From positions 1 through 39,804 of the forward strand of contig NZ_FUGE01000075.1 in NCBI RefSeq assembly GCF_900162825.1: a stretch of 39,804 nucleotides of DNA. The letters run 5' to 3'. The translations under genes and the position numbers were made by a program. The stretch is from Psychrobacter piechaudii. GTDB lineage: Bacteria > Pseudomonadota > Gammaproteobacteria > Pseudomonadales > Moraxellaceae. Below the pieces are notes generated by a model. The model was given only the letters and a program-made list of their open reading frames with translations. It searched no databases and was not told where the DNA came from. This document shows, piece by piece, positions 17,380 to 26,846 of the stretch; position 1 is the first letter of the stretch, and every line of letters starts with the position of its first letter.

Positions 17380-17937
17380 ATGGCAAATGCCACAACCAAA
17401 TTGCAAGAAGCCCCTCTTGGGCCAATTAAATCTCCAGCTGGCGCGCCAAAAGTAGGGATTATCATGGGCTCACAATCGGATTGGGCCACCATGAGTTTGG
17501 GCGTACAATTATTGGCAGACTTTGGTGTGCCCTTTGAATGCGAAGTGGTTTCAGCGCACCGTACTCCTGATAAACTATTTGATTATGCCAAGTCTGCTAA
17601 AAACAAAGGCTTACAAGTCATCATCGCTGGTGCGGGTGGTGCCGCTCACCTGCCTGGTATGTGTGCCAGTCAAACTGAGCTACCCGTCTTAGGGGTGCCC
17701 GTTAAATCCTCGACCCTAAGTGGCTGGGACAGCCTACTGTCTATTGTACAAATGCCCAAAGGCATTGCTGTAGGCACTTTAGCCATTGGCACAGCGGGGG
17801 CTTATAACGCAGCTTTATTGGCCATTCAGATCTTAGCCCTACAAGATGAAGCTCTAGCCAAACAACTAGCAGAGTTCCGTCAAAACCAAACTGAGACTGT
17901 CTTAGCTAGCCCGACACCTGGCGTAATCAATAGCTAA
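17380..17937 (+). CDS. purE: 5-(Carboxyamino)imidazole ribonucleotide mutase
   Basis: Class I PurE: moves the carboxyl group of N5-CAIR to C4 to give CAIR in de novo purine synthesis, cytoplasmic octamer. The 185 residues show [10 protein letters not shown] (substrate-phosphate loop), [10 protein letters not shown] with the conserved His, and the [14 protein letters not shown] and [24 protein letters not shown] signatures. I chose ATG 17380 because AAGGAAA lies about 8 bases upstream; the frame opens eleven codons earlier but without a better site. A terminator-like hairpin follows, so purK, 157 bases downstream, may be partly uncoupled. purK supplies the substrate. Confidence 0.95.
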   Translation: MANATTKLQEAPLGPIKSPAGAPKVGIIMGSQSDWATMSLGVQLLADFGVPFECEVVSAHRTPDKLFDYAKSAKNKGLQVIIAGAGGAAHLPGMCASQTELPVLGVPVKSSTLSGWDSLLSIVQMPKGIAVGTLAIGTAGAYNAALLAIQILALQDEALAKQLAEFRQNQTETVLASPTPGVINS

Positions 17938-17977
17938 TTTTGCTATACTTGAGTGATTAGTAGTTTTTTAACAAATT

Positions 17978-18004
17978 GGTGCTATTAGCACCTTTTTGTT
18001 TTTA
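17978..18004 (+). terminator. Rho-independent terminator between purE and purK
   Basis: GGTGC-TATTA-GCACC (17978-17992) is followed by TTTTTGTTTTT. The stem is short, so read-through into purK is likely. A TTGACC at 18029-18034 with AT-rich DNA downstream could be a separate purK promoter, but no good -10 stands at the right distance. Confidence 0.7.
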
Positions 18005-18094
18005 CAATCCTCTTTTATCTGCTTTGTATTGACCCATTACGTTATATTTACTTTATTATTTTTTTATCCCCTTTAACTGTATTAAGAGCCGAAT

Positions 18095-19288
18095 ATGACC
18101 ACAGCTAATGCTTATCCTGTAGCCCAAACCATCCGCACTATTGGTATCCTTGGTGGCGGTCAACTCGGTATGATGCTGGCCGCTGCCGCCTTACCGTTAG
18201 GTTATCGTTGTGTTTTTTTGGAAGATGCGCCAAATTGTCCTGCGTCTTTGTATGGCCAAGTATTCAGTAGTGAACAGCTTGAAGACTTTATTGCTGCAGC
18301 AGATGTCTTTACTTTAGAGTTTGAAAACACCCCAGCAGAGACCGTAGCCCGCTTAAAACAGCTGTCTGAGTCGGGTAAGAAACAAGGCATGTTCCCACCT
18401 CCGCAAGCTCTGGAGGTGGCTCAAGACCGCTTAAGTGAAAAAAGCTTGTTTAATGAGCTTGATATTAAAACCGTTCCGTTTATGAGCGTTAGCTCAAAAG
18501 CAGAGCTTAAAGCTGCCAGTGATCAGCTTGGATTGCCTTTGGTATTAAAAACCAGCCGAGGCGGCTACGATGGCAAAGGTCAGTTTGTGGTTAAAACTGA
18601 AGCTGATATCACAGAAGCTTGGAAAATATTGGGTGATGCAGTAAGTGGTAAGGGCAATCTAACCTCTACCCCAGCTCCGTTGATTGCTGAAGGGTTTATT
18701 AACTTTAGCCGTGAAGTATCTATCATTGCCACCCGTGCTCAAGATGGGTCAATCCGTACTTATGACTTGGTCGAAAACAATCATCATACCGGTATTTTAG
18801 CCACCTCTCACGCTCCCGCTGTGGGCACCAGTCATTTGTTACCTGAAGCAAAAAAAGCCATTGAAACTTTAATGACCCATTTGGATTATGTGGGAACTAT
18901 GGCGCTTGAGCTGTTTGTGAGTAAAGATGAGAACGGCAAAGACGTTATTCTAGCCAATGAGATTGCGCCTCGTGTGCATAACTCAGGACATTGGAGCATT
19001 GAGGGCGCGGTTACCAGTCAGTTTGAGAACCACGTACGTGCTGTGGTCGGATTACCCCTTGGTGATACCGATAACGTTTACCCTTCAGTGATGGTTAACG
19101 TATTGGGCGAGTATCCAAATCTAGCTGATGTATTGGCCATTGATGGCGCTCACTATCATACTTACCACAAAGAAGAGCGTCCCGATCGTAAGATTGCCCA
19201 CATTACCCTGATGCCAAATGATGTGGCTAAGCTTGAAGGCGCATTGGAGCAGTTAATAGCTATTCTACCCAACAAAATGGGTCTTTAG
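18095..19288 (+). CDS. purK: 5-(Carboxyamino)imidazole ribonucleotide synthase
   Basis: ATP-grasp enzyme that carboxylates AIR with bicarbonate and ATP to N5-CAIR, which PurE then rearranges. The 397 residues show the N-terminal GILGGGQLGMMLA nucleotide-like loop, FTLEFENTP, the ATP-grasp lysine loop PLVLKTSRGGYDGKGQFVV and the metal-binding ALELFVSKD...LANEIAPRVHNSGHWSIEG region. Length is slightly above E. coli PurK (about 355). AAGAG eight bases upstream supports the ATG. The stop is two bases before the ATG of yaiI, so the two are translated from one message. Confidence 0.95.
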   Translation: MTTANAYPVAQTIRTIGILGGGQLGMMLAAAALPLGYRCVFLEDAPNCPASLYGQVFSSEQLEDFIAAADVFTLEFENTPAETVARLKQLSESGKKQGMFPPPQALEVAQDRLSEKSLFNELDIKTVPFMSVSSKAELKAASDQLGLPLVLKTSRGGYDGKGQFVVKTEADITEAWKILGDAVSGKGNLTSTPAPLIAEGFINFSREVSIIATRAQDGSIRTYDLVENNHHTGILATSHAPAVGTSHLLPEAKKAIETLMTHLDYVGTMALELFVSKDENGKDVILANEIAPRVHNSGHWSIEGAVTSQFENHVRAVVGLPLGDTDNVYPSVMVNVLGEYPNLADVLAIDGAHYHTYHKEERPDRKIAHITLMPNDVAKLEGALEQLIAILPNKMGL

Positions 19289-19290
19289 TA

Positions 19291-19764
19291 ATGAGTAATA
19301 CCTCAAATAGCGGTATGACCATCTGGATTGATGCCGATGCTTGCCCTTTGGTGGTGAAAGACCTGATCACCAAAACCGTGATACGCACCAATACCCCGGC
19401 TATTTTTGTGGCCAATCAGCCCATCAAAGTGCGTAAGTCACCGCTTATCACCATGAAAGTGGTCGGCTCAGGTTTTGATGTCGCCGATGACTACATTGCT
19501 GATAATGTCGCTCCTGGTGATCTAGTAATTACCAGTGACATTCCTCTGGCCAATGATGTGCTCGATAATGGCGGGCAGGTGCTCACCCCACACGGCCTTA
19601 TCTATGACAAAAACAATATCAAGCAAAAACTAAATGCCCGCGACTTTATGGATACTATGCGCTCAACAGGAGTGCTTGATTTAACTCAAATGGGCGGTCA
19701 AAAGCCCTACTCTGATAAAGATAAAAAGCAGTTTGCTGATGGGTTAAATAAATTAGTGCGCTAA
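19291..19764 (+). CDS. yaiI: YaiI/YqxD family (DUF188) protein
   Basis: A 157-residue member of the UPF0178 family, with the N-terminal MTIWIDADACPLVVKD, the central GFDVADDYIADNVAPGDLVITSDIPLA and GLIYDKNNIKQKLNARDFMD motifs. The fold is related to PIN-like nucleases, and the acidic residues (DADACP, TSDIPLA) suit metal binding, but no activity is established. Only two bases separate it from purK and its own ribosome site is weak, so translation is probably coupled. Its final codons and stop form one arm of a perfect terminator stem. Confidence 0.9.
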   Translation: MSNTSNSGMTIWIDADACPLVVKDLITKTVIRTNTPAIFVANQPIKVRKSPLITMKVVGSGFDVADDYIADNVAPGDLVITSDIPLANDVLDNGGQVLTPHGLIYDKNNIKQKLNARDFMDTMRSTGVLDLTQMGGQKPYSDKDKKQFADGLNKLVR

Positions 19765-19786
19765 GCTTTTAGCGCACTAATTTTTT
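19751..19786 (+). terminator. Rho-independent terminator with embedded yaiI stop codon
   Basis: AATTAGTGCGCTAA (19751-19764) pairs perfectly with TTAGCGCACTAATT (19769-19782) over a 4-base loop and runs into T6. The left arm is the coding end of yaiI including its TAA, so the purK-yaiI message ends immediately at the stop. The 328 bases after it (to 20114) carry no gene; they hold two identical 13-base copies of ctattattgatac exactly 100 bases apart and a small TTAGCT/AGCTAA dyad. Confidence 0.92.
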
Positions 19787-20114
19787 CAATACGGCTAATT
19801 TTACCTTACTGGCTCTGAATTTATTTGTTGAGTCGCCTATCTTTGCTTAATGTTGCTTAATATCTCTTAACACCTACCTCATTCCCCATTGTTAGCCAGT
19901 TCCTATTATTGATACTGATTGTCGGCTATCGACTTGCAAAGCCTATACACTCTGCAACCAATCTCTAGTGTGTTGTCTACAACCTCTCACCCAATAACAT
20001 CGCTATTATTGATACCCTAGCTATTGTGAATTAATGCTGACGTACACGGCATCCAATTAGCTATATAGAGCTAAAGAATTAAAAACAACTAGAAACAATA
20101 ATAGAAAAGTATTT

Positions 20115-20755
20115 ATGAATATTTTAGTCATTGGCGCCAGTGGTCGAGTGGGCTCTGAATTGGTACAACAACTTTTAGAAAAAGGCCATAAAGTAACCGG
20201 CACTTCACGAGATGATAACGTTTATTCGAGAATGAAAATTACACTCATCTGAAATTAGATCTAACTGCCGACAAAGAAGATATTGCCAAACAAATAGCGG
20301 GTAACTTTGATGCCGTCTATTTCATAGCAGGCTCAGGAGGCAAAGCGGTATTAGAAGTGGATTTACATGGCGCAGTTAAGACCATGCAAGCCGCTCAAAT
20401 TAAGGGTCTGACATGCTATATCATGCTGAGCACGGTATTCTTGTTAGACACTAGCAAGTGGACTCTGCCAGGTATCAATGAGTTAAAAGACTACTATCTC
20501 TCTAAGCATTATGCTGACCAATATTTGGTTAAGAACAGTACTTTGAATTACACTATTGTTCAAGCCAGTGCGTTAAAAGAACGCGAATCCACAGGCAAAA
20601 TTACCATTAATGCAGACTCCGAAGGTGAAAATGCCATTAAAGATGTGGCTGCTACTTTGGTGGCAGTATTGACAGCAGAAAATACCTTTAAAAAAGTACT
20701 TAGCATTCAAAATGGTGACACTGACATTACTGAGGCTGTAGCAAATATCGGCTAA
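20115..20755 (+). pseudogene. Frameshifted NAD(P)-binding SDR-like protein
   Basis: ATG 20115 opens with MNILVIGASGRVGSELVQQL, a clean GxxGxxG dinucleotide-binding start of an atypical short-chain dehydrogenase (NAD(P)H-binding, YwnB/YhfK-like), but the frame stops at 20250-20252 after 45 codons. The +2 frame then continues without break to 20755 as HLKLDLTADKEDIAKQ, FDAVYFIAGSGG, and so on to LTEAENTF-type C-terminal sequence. Restoring one base near 20221-20230 (for example TTATTCGAG to TTATTTCGAG) would join both into about 213 residues. The remaining parts are intact, so this is a fresh frameshift or a read error. It converges on epmA with four bases between stops. Confidence 0.85.
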
Positions 20756-20759
20756 TGGC

Positions 20760-21758
20760 TTAGGCCCGACCAATACCAAAGCCAATAACTTCATCAATGC
20801 TTTTAGCCCCTGTGACAACCATTAGCAGTCTGTCTATGCCCAAGGCAATCCCACTACACGCTGGCAGATGATCACAGGCGGCTAACAGATGCTCATCAAT
20901 GGGCATTATAGGTAGGCCGCGTTGAGCTCGCTCTTCATTGTCCGCTTCAAATCGGGCTTGTAGCGCAGCTCCATCTGCCAGCTCATCATAAGCATTGGCA
21001 ATCTCAATGCCATTGATATACAGCTCAAAGCGCTTGGCAACGTCGTTGCCTGTTTTATCCTTTTCTACTTTAGCCAAAGCAGCGGTCGCAGGCGGGTAGT
21101 CCGTAATCAGTGTCGGCGACTGAAACCCGAGGTTAGGTTCAACCAAGTGGCTGAATAACACATCTAGCCAACCCTGACGGTCTTCGCCCAAATCTAAGCC
21201 AGCGAAGCCATGCTCAGCTGCTACCTCTATCAATGACTCAAGGTTTGCTGTCAGCGGATTAAGCCCAACATAATCCATAAACGCTTGGCTGTAACTATAT
21301 TCAACCAAAGTTTGTGGCTGTCCATAAACTGCGGCCAATAAATCTGACAGTTCAGCAGCCAGTGCTTTAAGGTCAAAACTAGGGCGATACCACTCAAGCA
21401 TGGTAAATTCGCTATTGTGACGACTGCCAACTTCATTATCTCGAAATACCGAACAAATTTGATAAATTGCTACTTTCCAACTCGCCAGCATTCGCTTCAT
21501 TGCGAATTCAGGAGAGGTATGTAGATAATGGGTTTGTGGCTTATCTTTTACTGTGACATTGGTCGATATCGATGGCACAAAGACATCGGTATTGCCCGCC
21601 TGAGACATCAACGGGGTCTGCACTTCAAGTACTTCACGTTCTGCGAAGAACTGACGAATTTGCGCCATAAGTTGAGCCCGCTTAACCGCCATTTCTAAGC
21701 TCATTGAAGGCGCATAGCTTTGATAGTCCTGGTTTTCAGTAGTAGAGGAATTAGACAT
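20760..21758 (-). CDS. epmA: Elongation factor P--(R)-beta-lysine ligase
   Basis: Class II lysyl-tRNA-synthetase paralogue (PoxA/GenX/YjeA) that attaches (R)-beta-lysine to a lysine of EF-P, relieving ribosome stalling at polyproline. The 332 residues lack an N-terminal anticodon-binding domain, which separates it from LysS. Motif 2 is FRDNEVGSRHNSEFTMLEWYRP; motif 3 is GIALGIDRLLMVVTGA; EIANAYDELAD is also typical. AAGAG six bases before the ATG. The partner enzyme EpmB and efp are not in the window. Its stop at 20760-20762 lies just beyond the stop of the convergent SDR pseudogene. Confidence 0.93.
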   Translation of the reverse strand: MSNSSTTENQDYQSYAPSMSLEMAVKRAQLMAQIRQFFAEREVLEVQTPLMSQAGNTDVFVPSISTNVTVKDKPQTHYLHTSPEFAMKRMLASWKVAIYQICSVFRDNEVGSRHNSEFTMLEWYRPSFDLKALAAELSDLLAAVYGQPQTLVEYSYSQAFMDYVGLNPLTANLESLIEVAAEHGFAGLDLGEDRQGWLDVLFSHLVEPNLGFQSPTLITDYPPATAALAKVEKDKTGNDVAKRFELYINGIEIANAYDELADGAALQARFEADNEERAQRGLPIMPIDEHLLAACDHLPACSGIALGIDRLLMVVTGAKSIDEVIGFGIGRA

Positions 21759-21787
21759 GGCTTACTCTTAATGTACTTATATTAAAT

Positions 21788-21807
21788 AAGGCCCAATTAA
21801 GGGCCCC
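21788..21807 (-). terminator. Weak hairpin downstream of pdxB
   Basis: GGCCC (21790-21794) pairs with GGGCC (21801-21805) across AATTAA, followed on the minus strand by TTATTTAAT. A weak terminator between pdxB and epmA; substantial read-through is likely. Confidence 0.4.
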
Positions 21808-21859
21808 GTTTGAAAATCTATTGAGTCAGGGAAGACTTTAAAAGACGAGCATAAAACTG

Positions 21860-22999
21860 TTAACGCTCAAACAGCCACTCACGGCGCAGCGCATAATTTT
21901 TACGCAGACCATCAAACTTTTCAGCTAGTACGGCTTGAGCTTCATTATCAACACTTTCTCCTAACAAAGCATCATCGGCTTTAATATCATAAAATTTAGC
22001 CAGCTGCTCTGGCGCCTGTTTTAACTGCTGCCAGCGATACGGATTCTCTGGTAACAGCTCATCCATCAAATATACAGCCTCTACGGCTACATCTCCTAAC
22101 CCTTGAGGACCAAAGACAGTTAAAAACTCATCAAAAATTATTTGAGTGCCACGCAGTTTGCCTTCAAGCGTGTATCCAGCAATATGTGGGGTGGCAATGG
22201 CTAACTGATTGAGAAGCTCAGCGGAAACAACCGGCTCATGCTCAAATACATCCAGCACCACTTGGCGCTGAGGGTTTCTCTCAAAATCGCTCAGTAAATC
22301 TGCTTCGCTAATCACTGGCCCACGCGCTGAATTTATCAATATCGTGGTATTAGCTATTTTTGCCAATGCTTGCTTATCTATCAAATGATAGGTCGAATAA
22401 TCGCTATCTGTAGCTCGAGTTAGGGGCACATGCAGGCTAATCACATCGCTTTCACTCAATACTTGCTCAAAGCTGGCATTATTAATATCTGACGCTGGTA
22501 ATAAAGGATCATAGCCGAGAACCTGCCAACCTAGGTCTGCTGCATAGCCCGCTAAAGTACTACCTATATTGCCTAGGCCAATAATACCCAGTTTGATAGG
22601 AACAGTTTGACTGTCAGTAATATCAGAGTTATTACCGCCCCAATACTGCGGACGCAGATTAAAAATAGCGGTCAACACATACTGCGCTACCGAATGCTTA
22701 CTGCAACCTGCGGCATTTGAAAAGTAAATACCTCGCTCACGTAGATAATCTTGATCAACATGATCAGTACCAATAGTGGCAGAGCCCACATATTTTACGC
22801 TGTCGTTATCTTTTAAAAGCTCAGCATTAATCGGAGTAACTGAGCGGATTAATAAGGCATCCGGTTGGTACTCGGCGATCATTGTGGCATCAATATCACG
22901 TCCTGCTACGGCAATGACGTTAATCGGCTGCTGCAAAATGTGTTCATTAAAATAATCGTGTAGATGGGCAATATTACTATCCGCAAGTATAGTGAGCAT
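21860..22999 (-). CDS. pdxB: Erythronate-4-phosphate dehydrogenase
   Basis: Oxidises 4-phosphoerythronate in the DXP-dependent branch of pyridoxal-phosphate synthesis, as found in gamma-proteobacteria. The 379-residue D-2-hydroxyacid dehydrogenase has the Rossmann motif GIIGLGNIGSTLA, catalytic Arg in NSARGPVISE, Glu in DVFEHEPV and His in TPHIAGYTLEGKLRGT; the last string is characteristic of PdxB. A C-terminal dimerisation domain follows. It is separated by eight bases from the upstream permease gene on the same strand, so both are likely in one transcript. Confidence 0.94.
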   Translation of the reverse strand: MLTILADSNIAHLHDYFNEHILQQPINVIAVAGRDIDATMIAEYQPDALLIRSVTPINAELLKDNDSVKYVGSATIGTDHVDQDYLRERGIYFSNAAGCSKHSVAQYVLTAIFNLRPQYWGGNNSDITDSQTVPIKLGIIGLGNIGSTLAGYAADLGWQVLGYDPLLPASDINNASFEQVLSESDVISLHVPLTRATDSDYSTYHLIDKQALAKIANTTILINSARGPVISEADLLSDFERNPQRQVVLDVFEHEPVVSAELLNQLAIATPHIAGYTLEGKLRGTQIIFDEFLTVFGPQGLGDVAVEAVYLMDELLPENPYRWQQLKQAPEQLAKFYDIKADDALLGESVDNEAQAVLAEKFDGLRKNYALRREWLFER

Positions 23000-23007
23000 G
23001 ATAGATA

Positions 23008-24339
23008 CTAATCCTTATCTGAATGAGGGGGCGATTTTTGCTCGGTCGCCTCGTCTGACTGCGTCTCGCTGCTCTCTGGCAGGTGTGGTTTTTTATTGCT
23101 TATGTGTTCGCTACAGTTATCATTACTGATTGAATCCACTTTATCTGCCCCATGCAGCGCTGAATCAGCAAACGGATACTTGCTAAACGAAACCACCTCT
23201 GGAGATATTTCAAAGGACATGGGACGGTCTGCAGGCTTCCACTGATGTTGGTTTAGCTTGGTATAGTAGGGTGCAAAAATAACATTGCGATGTTGATTAA
23301 TCCACTCACGCCATACAGCTAAGGCAATGGCTAATACCACAGGTCCAATAAATAAGCCCACAAAGCCAAAGGCCGTTAAACCGCCCAATACCCCAATAAA
23401 GATAATGATAAAGGGAATTTTGGTAGCACCAGAGATGACAATGGGACGGATAAGGTTGTCAACCCAACTAATCACCAACATCCCCCACAGTGCCAAACCA
23501 ATAGCTTCAGCGGTGTGCCCTTGAGTCAATAGCCAAATAGACACACCCATCCAAGCAAAAGGGGTACCAAAGGGAATTAGCGCCACAACGAAGGTCATCA
23601 AGGTCAATAAGATAGGACTAGGCGCCCCTGCGACGTAATAACCAATACCTGCCAATATGGCTTGGGCCAATGCGGTTAAACCAATCCCGTAAACCACTGC
23701 CTGAGTGGTTGAGCCTACCGAATCAATATAATCATCAATACGGTTGCCAATAATATTTCGCAGCGCCTGACGAATTTGCTTCATCAAACTAATACCATCG
23801 CGGTAAAAGAAAAAGATGGTCATCAAAGCCATACCCATCTTGGCCATGGTACTAAAGGCAACGTCTAGAGCGACTTTTCCATAATACAAATGTGACTGCA
23901 ACCAAGCCCGAAAAGCACTAAGAGAAGCCTCTGGGTCTTTGTTAATCTGCCACAAGATATCTTTAACTTGCTGTCCTATTACTGGTATATTCTTAATTTC
24001 TTCAGGCAAATCAACGTAGCCTACTTTGATTCTGTACAGTAAATTACTGTATAAGTTGACCGCCTCTTGTTGCAGCACAAAAAGACCAAGCACAATAGGC
24101 ACCCCAAGCATCAGCGATATGCTGATAGTCATGATACCGGCACTGATATTGGGGCTAAGTTTAACTTTTTGATGAAAGAAATTATAAACAGGAAAGGTCA
24201 CGTAGGCCAAAATAGCAGCCCATAGAGCGGGTACAATAAAAAACTGCACCACTCTAAAGCAAAGAATGAATAGTATCACCAATAAAGTAGCTGTCAGCAC
24301 TCGCTGTGTGACCCGCTCCCGTGTCCAATTTTCAATCAT
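23008..24339 (-). CDS. AI-2E/PerM-family inner-membrane permease
   Basis: Predicted transporter of the AI-2E exporter (PerM/YdiK/TqsA) family, with about eight helices: two near the N-terminus (VLTATLLVILFILCFRVVQF), one in GIMTISISLMLGVPIVLGLF, and a C-terminal cluster with GYYVAGAPSPILLTLMTFVV, ALIPFGTPFAWMG and the family motif DNLIRPIVISG. An acidic, polar tail of about 60 residues follows (ESSETQSDEATEQ). I chose ATG 24339; a TTG in frame at 24387 would add 16 residues, and neither has a strong ribosome site. What it transports here is unknown. It lies 8 bases before pdxB. Confidence 0.85.
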   Translation of the reverse strand: MIENWTRERVTQRVLTATLLVILFILCFRVVQFFIVPALWAAILAYVTFPVYNFFHQKVKLSPNISAGIMTISISLMLGVPIVLGLFVLQQEAVNLYSNLLYRIKVGYVDLPEEIKNIPVIGQQVKDILWQINKDPEASLSAFRAWLQSHLYYGKVALDVAFSTMAKMGMALMTIFFFYRDGISLMKQIRQALRNIIGNRIDDYIDSVGSTTQAVVYGIGLTALAQAILAGIGYYVAGAPSPILLTLMTFVVALIPFGTPFAWMGVSIWLLTQGHTAEAIGLALWGMLVISWVDNLIRPIVISGATKIPFIIIFIGVLGGLTAFGFVGLFIGPVVLAIALAVWREWINQHRNVIFAPYYTKLNQHQWKPADRPMSFEISPEVVSFSKYPFADSALHGADKVDSISNDNCSEHISNKKPHLPESSETQSDEATEQKSPPHSDKD

Positions 24340-24572
24340 AACAAGCGCATATCCAAGTAACGTAATATGAAATCTAGAGAAGTCCAAGCTACTCTATTAT
24401 GCGACAAGACTTTAATAATAAGTAATGTTAACTTGTAACTTTTACTTACAATATTTATGCCAATCGCTCCCTCGATAAGACAGACTTTGCCAGATTATTA
24501 TCAGCCCTTCTTAATCTCTGATTGATTCGAGATCTGGGAAGTTTAGACAGATGAGTTACTGCTTTTATAATT

Positions 24573-24606
24573 GCTAAAAAAGAGCATAACGCAAAAACGT
24601 TATGCC
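24573..24606 (-). terminator. Rho-independent terminator of glyS
   Basis: GCATAACG (24584-24591) pairs perfectly with CGTTATGC (24598-24605); on the minus strand the stem is followed by TCTTTTTT. It ends the glyQ-glyS transcript about 60 bases past the glyS stop. Confidence 0.88.
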
Positions 24607-24668
24607 CTTAATTTTAGTTGCCCAATAGGCGATAGCTCAGAAATGAGTTCAGGAATAAACCCTCTAAA

Positions 24669-26762
24669 CTAGATCTGTAACTCACCGACATCGGCCACAG
24701 TTAAGAATAACTCGCGTACTTGCTTTAACAAGGCTAAGCGGTTTGCTTTTAAGGCTTCATCTTCACTATTTACCATGACATTGTCGAAGAAACCTGTCAA
24801 AGGTGCCTCTAGGGTAGCCAGCGACTGCAAGATTTGATTGTATTTAGCTTCAGCCTGCAAAGGAGCCACTTCTGTCTTGGCGACAGTTAACGCTTGATAC
24901 AAGGTTTTCTCAGCTTCTTCAGCCAATACCGACTCATTAACTGACTGCCCCACTTCACCCTCTGATTTAGCTAAGATATTGGCAACACGCTTGTTAATCT
25001 CTGCCAAAGTTGCGGCTTGTGGCAAGTTATGGAATTCATTCACCGCCTGTAGACGCTGGTCGAAATCTAGAGGCTGGTTCGGATTGATAGCCAATACCGC
25101 TTGAATACTATCGACACTGATACCTTGCTCAGTATACATGGCACGATAGCGTGAGTTGATAAATGCCATAACTTGAGTCAAAGTTTTTTGGTCATCTGCA
25201 AGCTTACCTTGATAGTTCTCAACCGCTTGTTCGATTAGCTCTTTTAAGTTAATAGGCAGCTTTTTCTCAATTAAGATACGCAGTACCCCAATGGCTGAGC
25301 GACGTAGACTGAATGGGTCTTTTGATCCTGTTGGGGCTTGATCAATACCAAAGATTCCTACTAAAGTATCTAGACGATCGGCTAAGGCCAAACAAATACC
25401 AATGGGGGTTTTTGGCAACACATCACCGCTAAACTTAGGCAAGTACTGCTCTTCAATCGCCGCAGCTATGGTCTCAGGCTCGCCATTTAAGCGCGCATAA
25501 TAAGTTCCAGCAATACCTTGAAGCTCTGGGAACTCGCCCACTAAAGTACTGGTTAAGTCTGCTTTTGACAGCAGGGCGGCTCGTTTGGTTTGCTCAACAT
25601 CAATGTCTGAGTAGCCGTCAATACTTTGCTCTTTGAAGGTGGTCGCAATAATTGCAGCCAGCTTAGCAATACGCTCAGATTTTTCCCAAATGGTGCCCAG
25701 CTTATCTTGGAATACCAGATTTTTTAGGTTTTCTGACATTTCGATAAGTGGCTGCTTTTGGTCTTGTAAGAAGAAGAACTCCGCATCGGCCAAACGAGGA
25801 CGCACTACCTTTTCGTTACCACTGACCACTTGGCTGGGATCTTTTGACTCAATATTACTAATAAAGATAAAGTAAGGCTGTAGCTTGCCTTCTTTATCGG
25901 TCAAACAGAAGTACTTTTGATCCGCCTGCATGGTGCTAATCAAAGCCTCTTGTGGCACTTGTAAAAAGCGCTCTTCAAAGCTTGCGCGTAAAGCCACTGG
26001 CAGATCAACCAATGCCGTCACTTCATCTAGTAAATCTTGAGGCACAATGGCTTCAGCATTTACTTCAGCAGACAGCTTTTTAACCCCTTCAACGATTAAC
26101 TGTTGGCGACGGTCAAAGTCAACGATAACCTTATTCGCTTCAAGGATGCTTTCATAATCCTTGGCATGCGCTATCACGATAGGCTGTGGTGAGTGATAAC
26201 GGTGACCTAAAGTCTGGTTGCCTGCCTGTAGACCTTGAATAGAAGCTTCAATAACTTGGTCATCTTGCATTAGTACCAACCATTTTACAGGACGTACGAA
26301 CTCTTCACGGCTGGCACCTGAGCGCATACGCTTAGCAATAGGTAAATTATCTAAAGCATTTTGGAAAATATTAGGCAACAGTTCAGTGGTTTCTTGACCT
26401 TGAACAGTCAATTCATAGCCGATGTAGTCGCCTTTATCGGTTTCAATGGTCATCAGCTCGCTGACATCAACCCCCAAGCCTTTGGCGAAACCTTCAGCAG
26501 CACGCGTAGGTTTACCTTCGGCATCGTAAGCCGCCTTCACTGCAGGACCGCGCTTTTGCTCTACACGATCGGGCTGCTTATCACTGATTCCCTCAATCAA
26601 TAGGGACAAGCGACGAGGGGCCGCCATAACCTTTAAGTGGTCATAGCTGATATTAGCGTCTTGTAATTGAGTTTCAACGCTCGCTTGTAATGAATCACGT
26701 AAAGGCTTTAGGCTTTTTGGTGGCAGCTCTTCACTACCTAGTTCAAATAAAATTGTACTCAT
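24669..26762 (-). CDS. glyS: Glycine--tRNA ligase beta subunit
   Basis: Tetrameric glycyl-tRNA synthetase of the alpha2-beta2 bacterial type; the beta chain binds tRNA and carries the anticodon-binding domain. The 697-residue length agrees with the family (about 690). Seen: N-terminal [48 protein letters not shown], and the HD-like central portion with [17 protein letters not shown], followed by a C-terminal alpha-helical anticodon domain ending in [12 protein letters not shown]. It is 84 bases downstream of glyQ and in the same operon, the usual order. Confidence 0.97.
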   Translation of the reverse strand: MSTILFELGSEELPPKSLKPLRDSLQASVETQLQDANISYDHLKVMAAPRRLSLLIEGISDKQPDRVEQKRGPAVKAAYDAEGKPTRAAEGFAKGLGVDVSELMTIETDKGDYIGYELTVQGQETTELLPNIFQNALDNLPIAKRMRSGASREEFVRPVKWLVLMQDDQVIEASIQGLQAGNQTLGHRYHSPQPIVIAHAKDYESILEANKVIVDFDRRQQLIVEGVKKLSAEVNAEAIVPQDLLDEVTALVDLPVALRASFEERFLQVPQEALISTMQADQKYFCLTDKEGKLQPYFIFISNIESKDPSQVVSGNEKVVRPRLADAEFFFLQDQKQPLIEMSENLKNLVFQDKLGTIWEKSERIAKLAAIIATTFKEQSIDGYSDIDVEQTKRAALLSKADLTSTLVGEFPELQGIAGTYYARLNGEPETIAAAIEEQYLPKFSGDVLPKTPIGICLALADRLDTLVGIFGIDQAPTGSKDPFSLRRSAIGVLRILIEKKLPINLKELIEQAVENYQGKLADDQKTLTQVMAFINSRYRAMYTEQGISVDSIQAVLAINPNQPLDFDQRLQAVNEFHNLPQAATLAEINKRVANILAKSEGEVGQSVNESVLAEEAEKTLYQALTVAKTEVAPLQAEAKYNQILQSLATLEAPLTGFFDNVMVNSEDEALKANRLALLKQVRELFLTVADVGELQI

Positions 26763-26846
26763 GAAATTCTCTATTTTGGAAGATGTTATAAATATTTATA
26801 GGCTATCGATACCGTATGAAAGCTTGTAACAAATCACTCTAAAAGA

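Noticed and set aside
20357-20755. Independent gene starting at GTG 20357
   Set aside because: The frame is open and SDR-like well upstream of this codon, so it is the tail of the frameshifted gene rather than a separate one.
24417-24572. Possible small gene between the AI-2E-family permease and the glyS terminator
   Set aside because: No start with ribosome site and no coding pattern found; it looks like plain promoter DNA.
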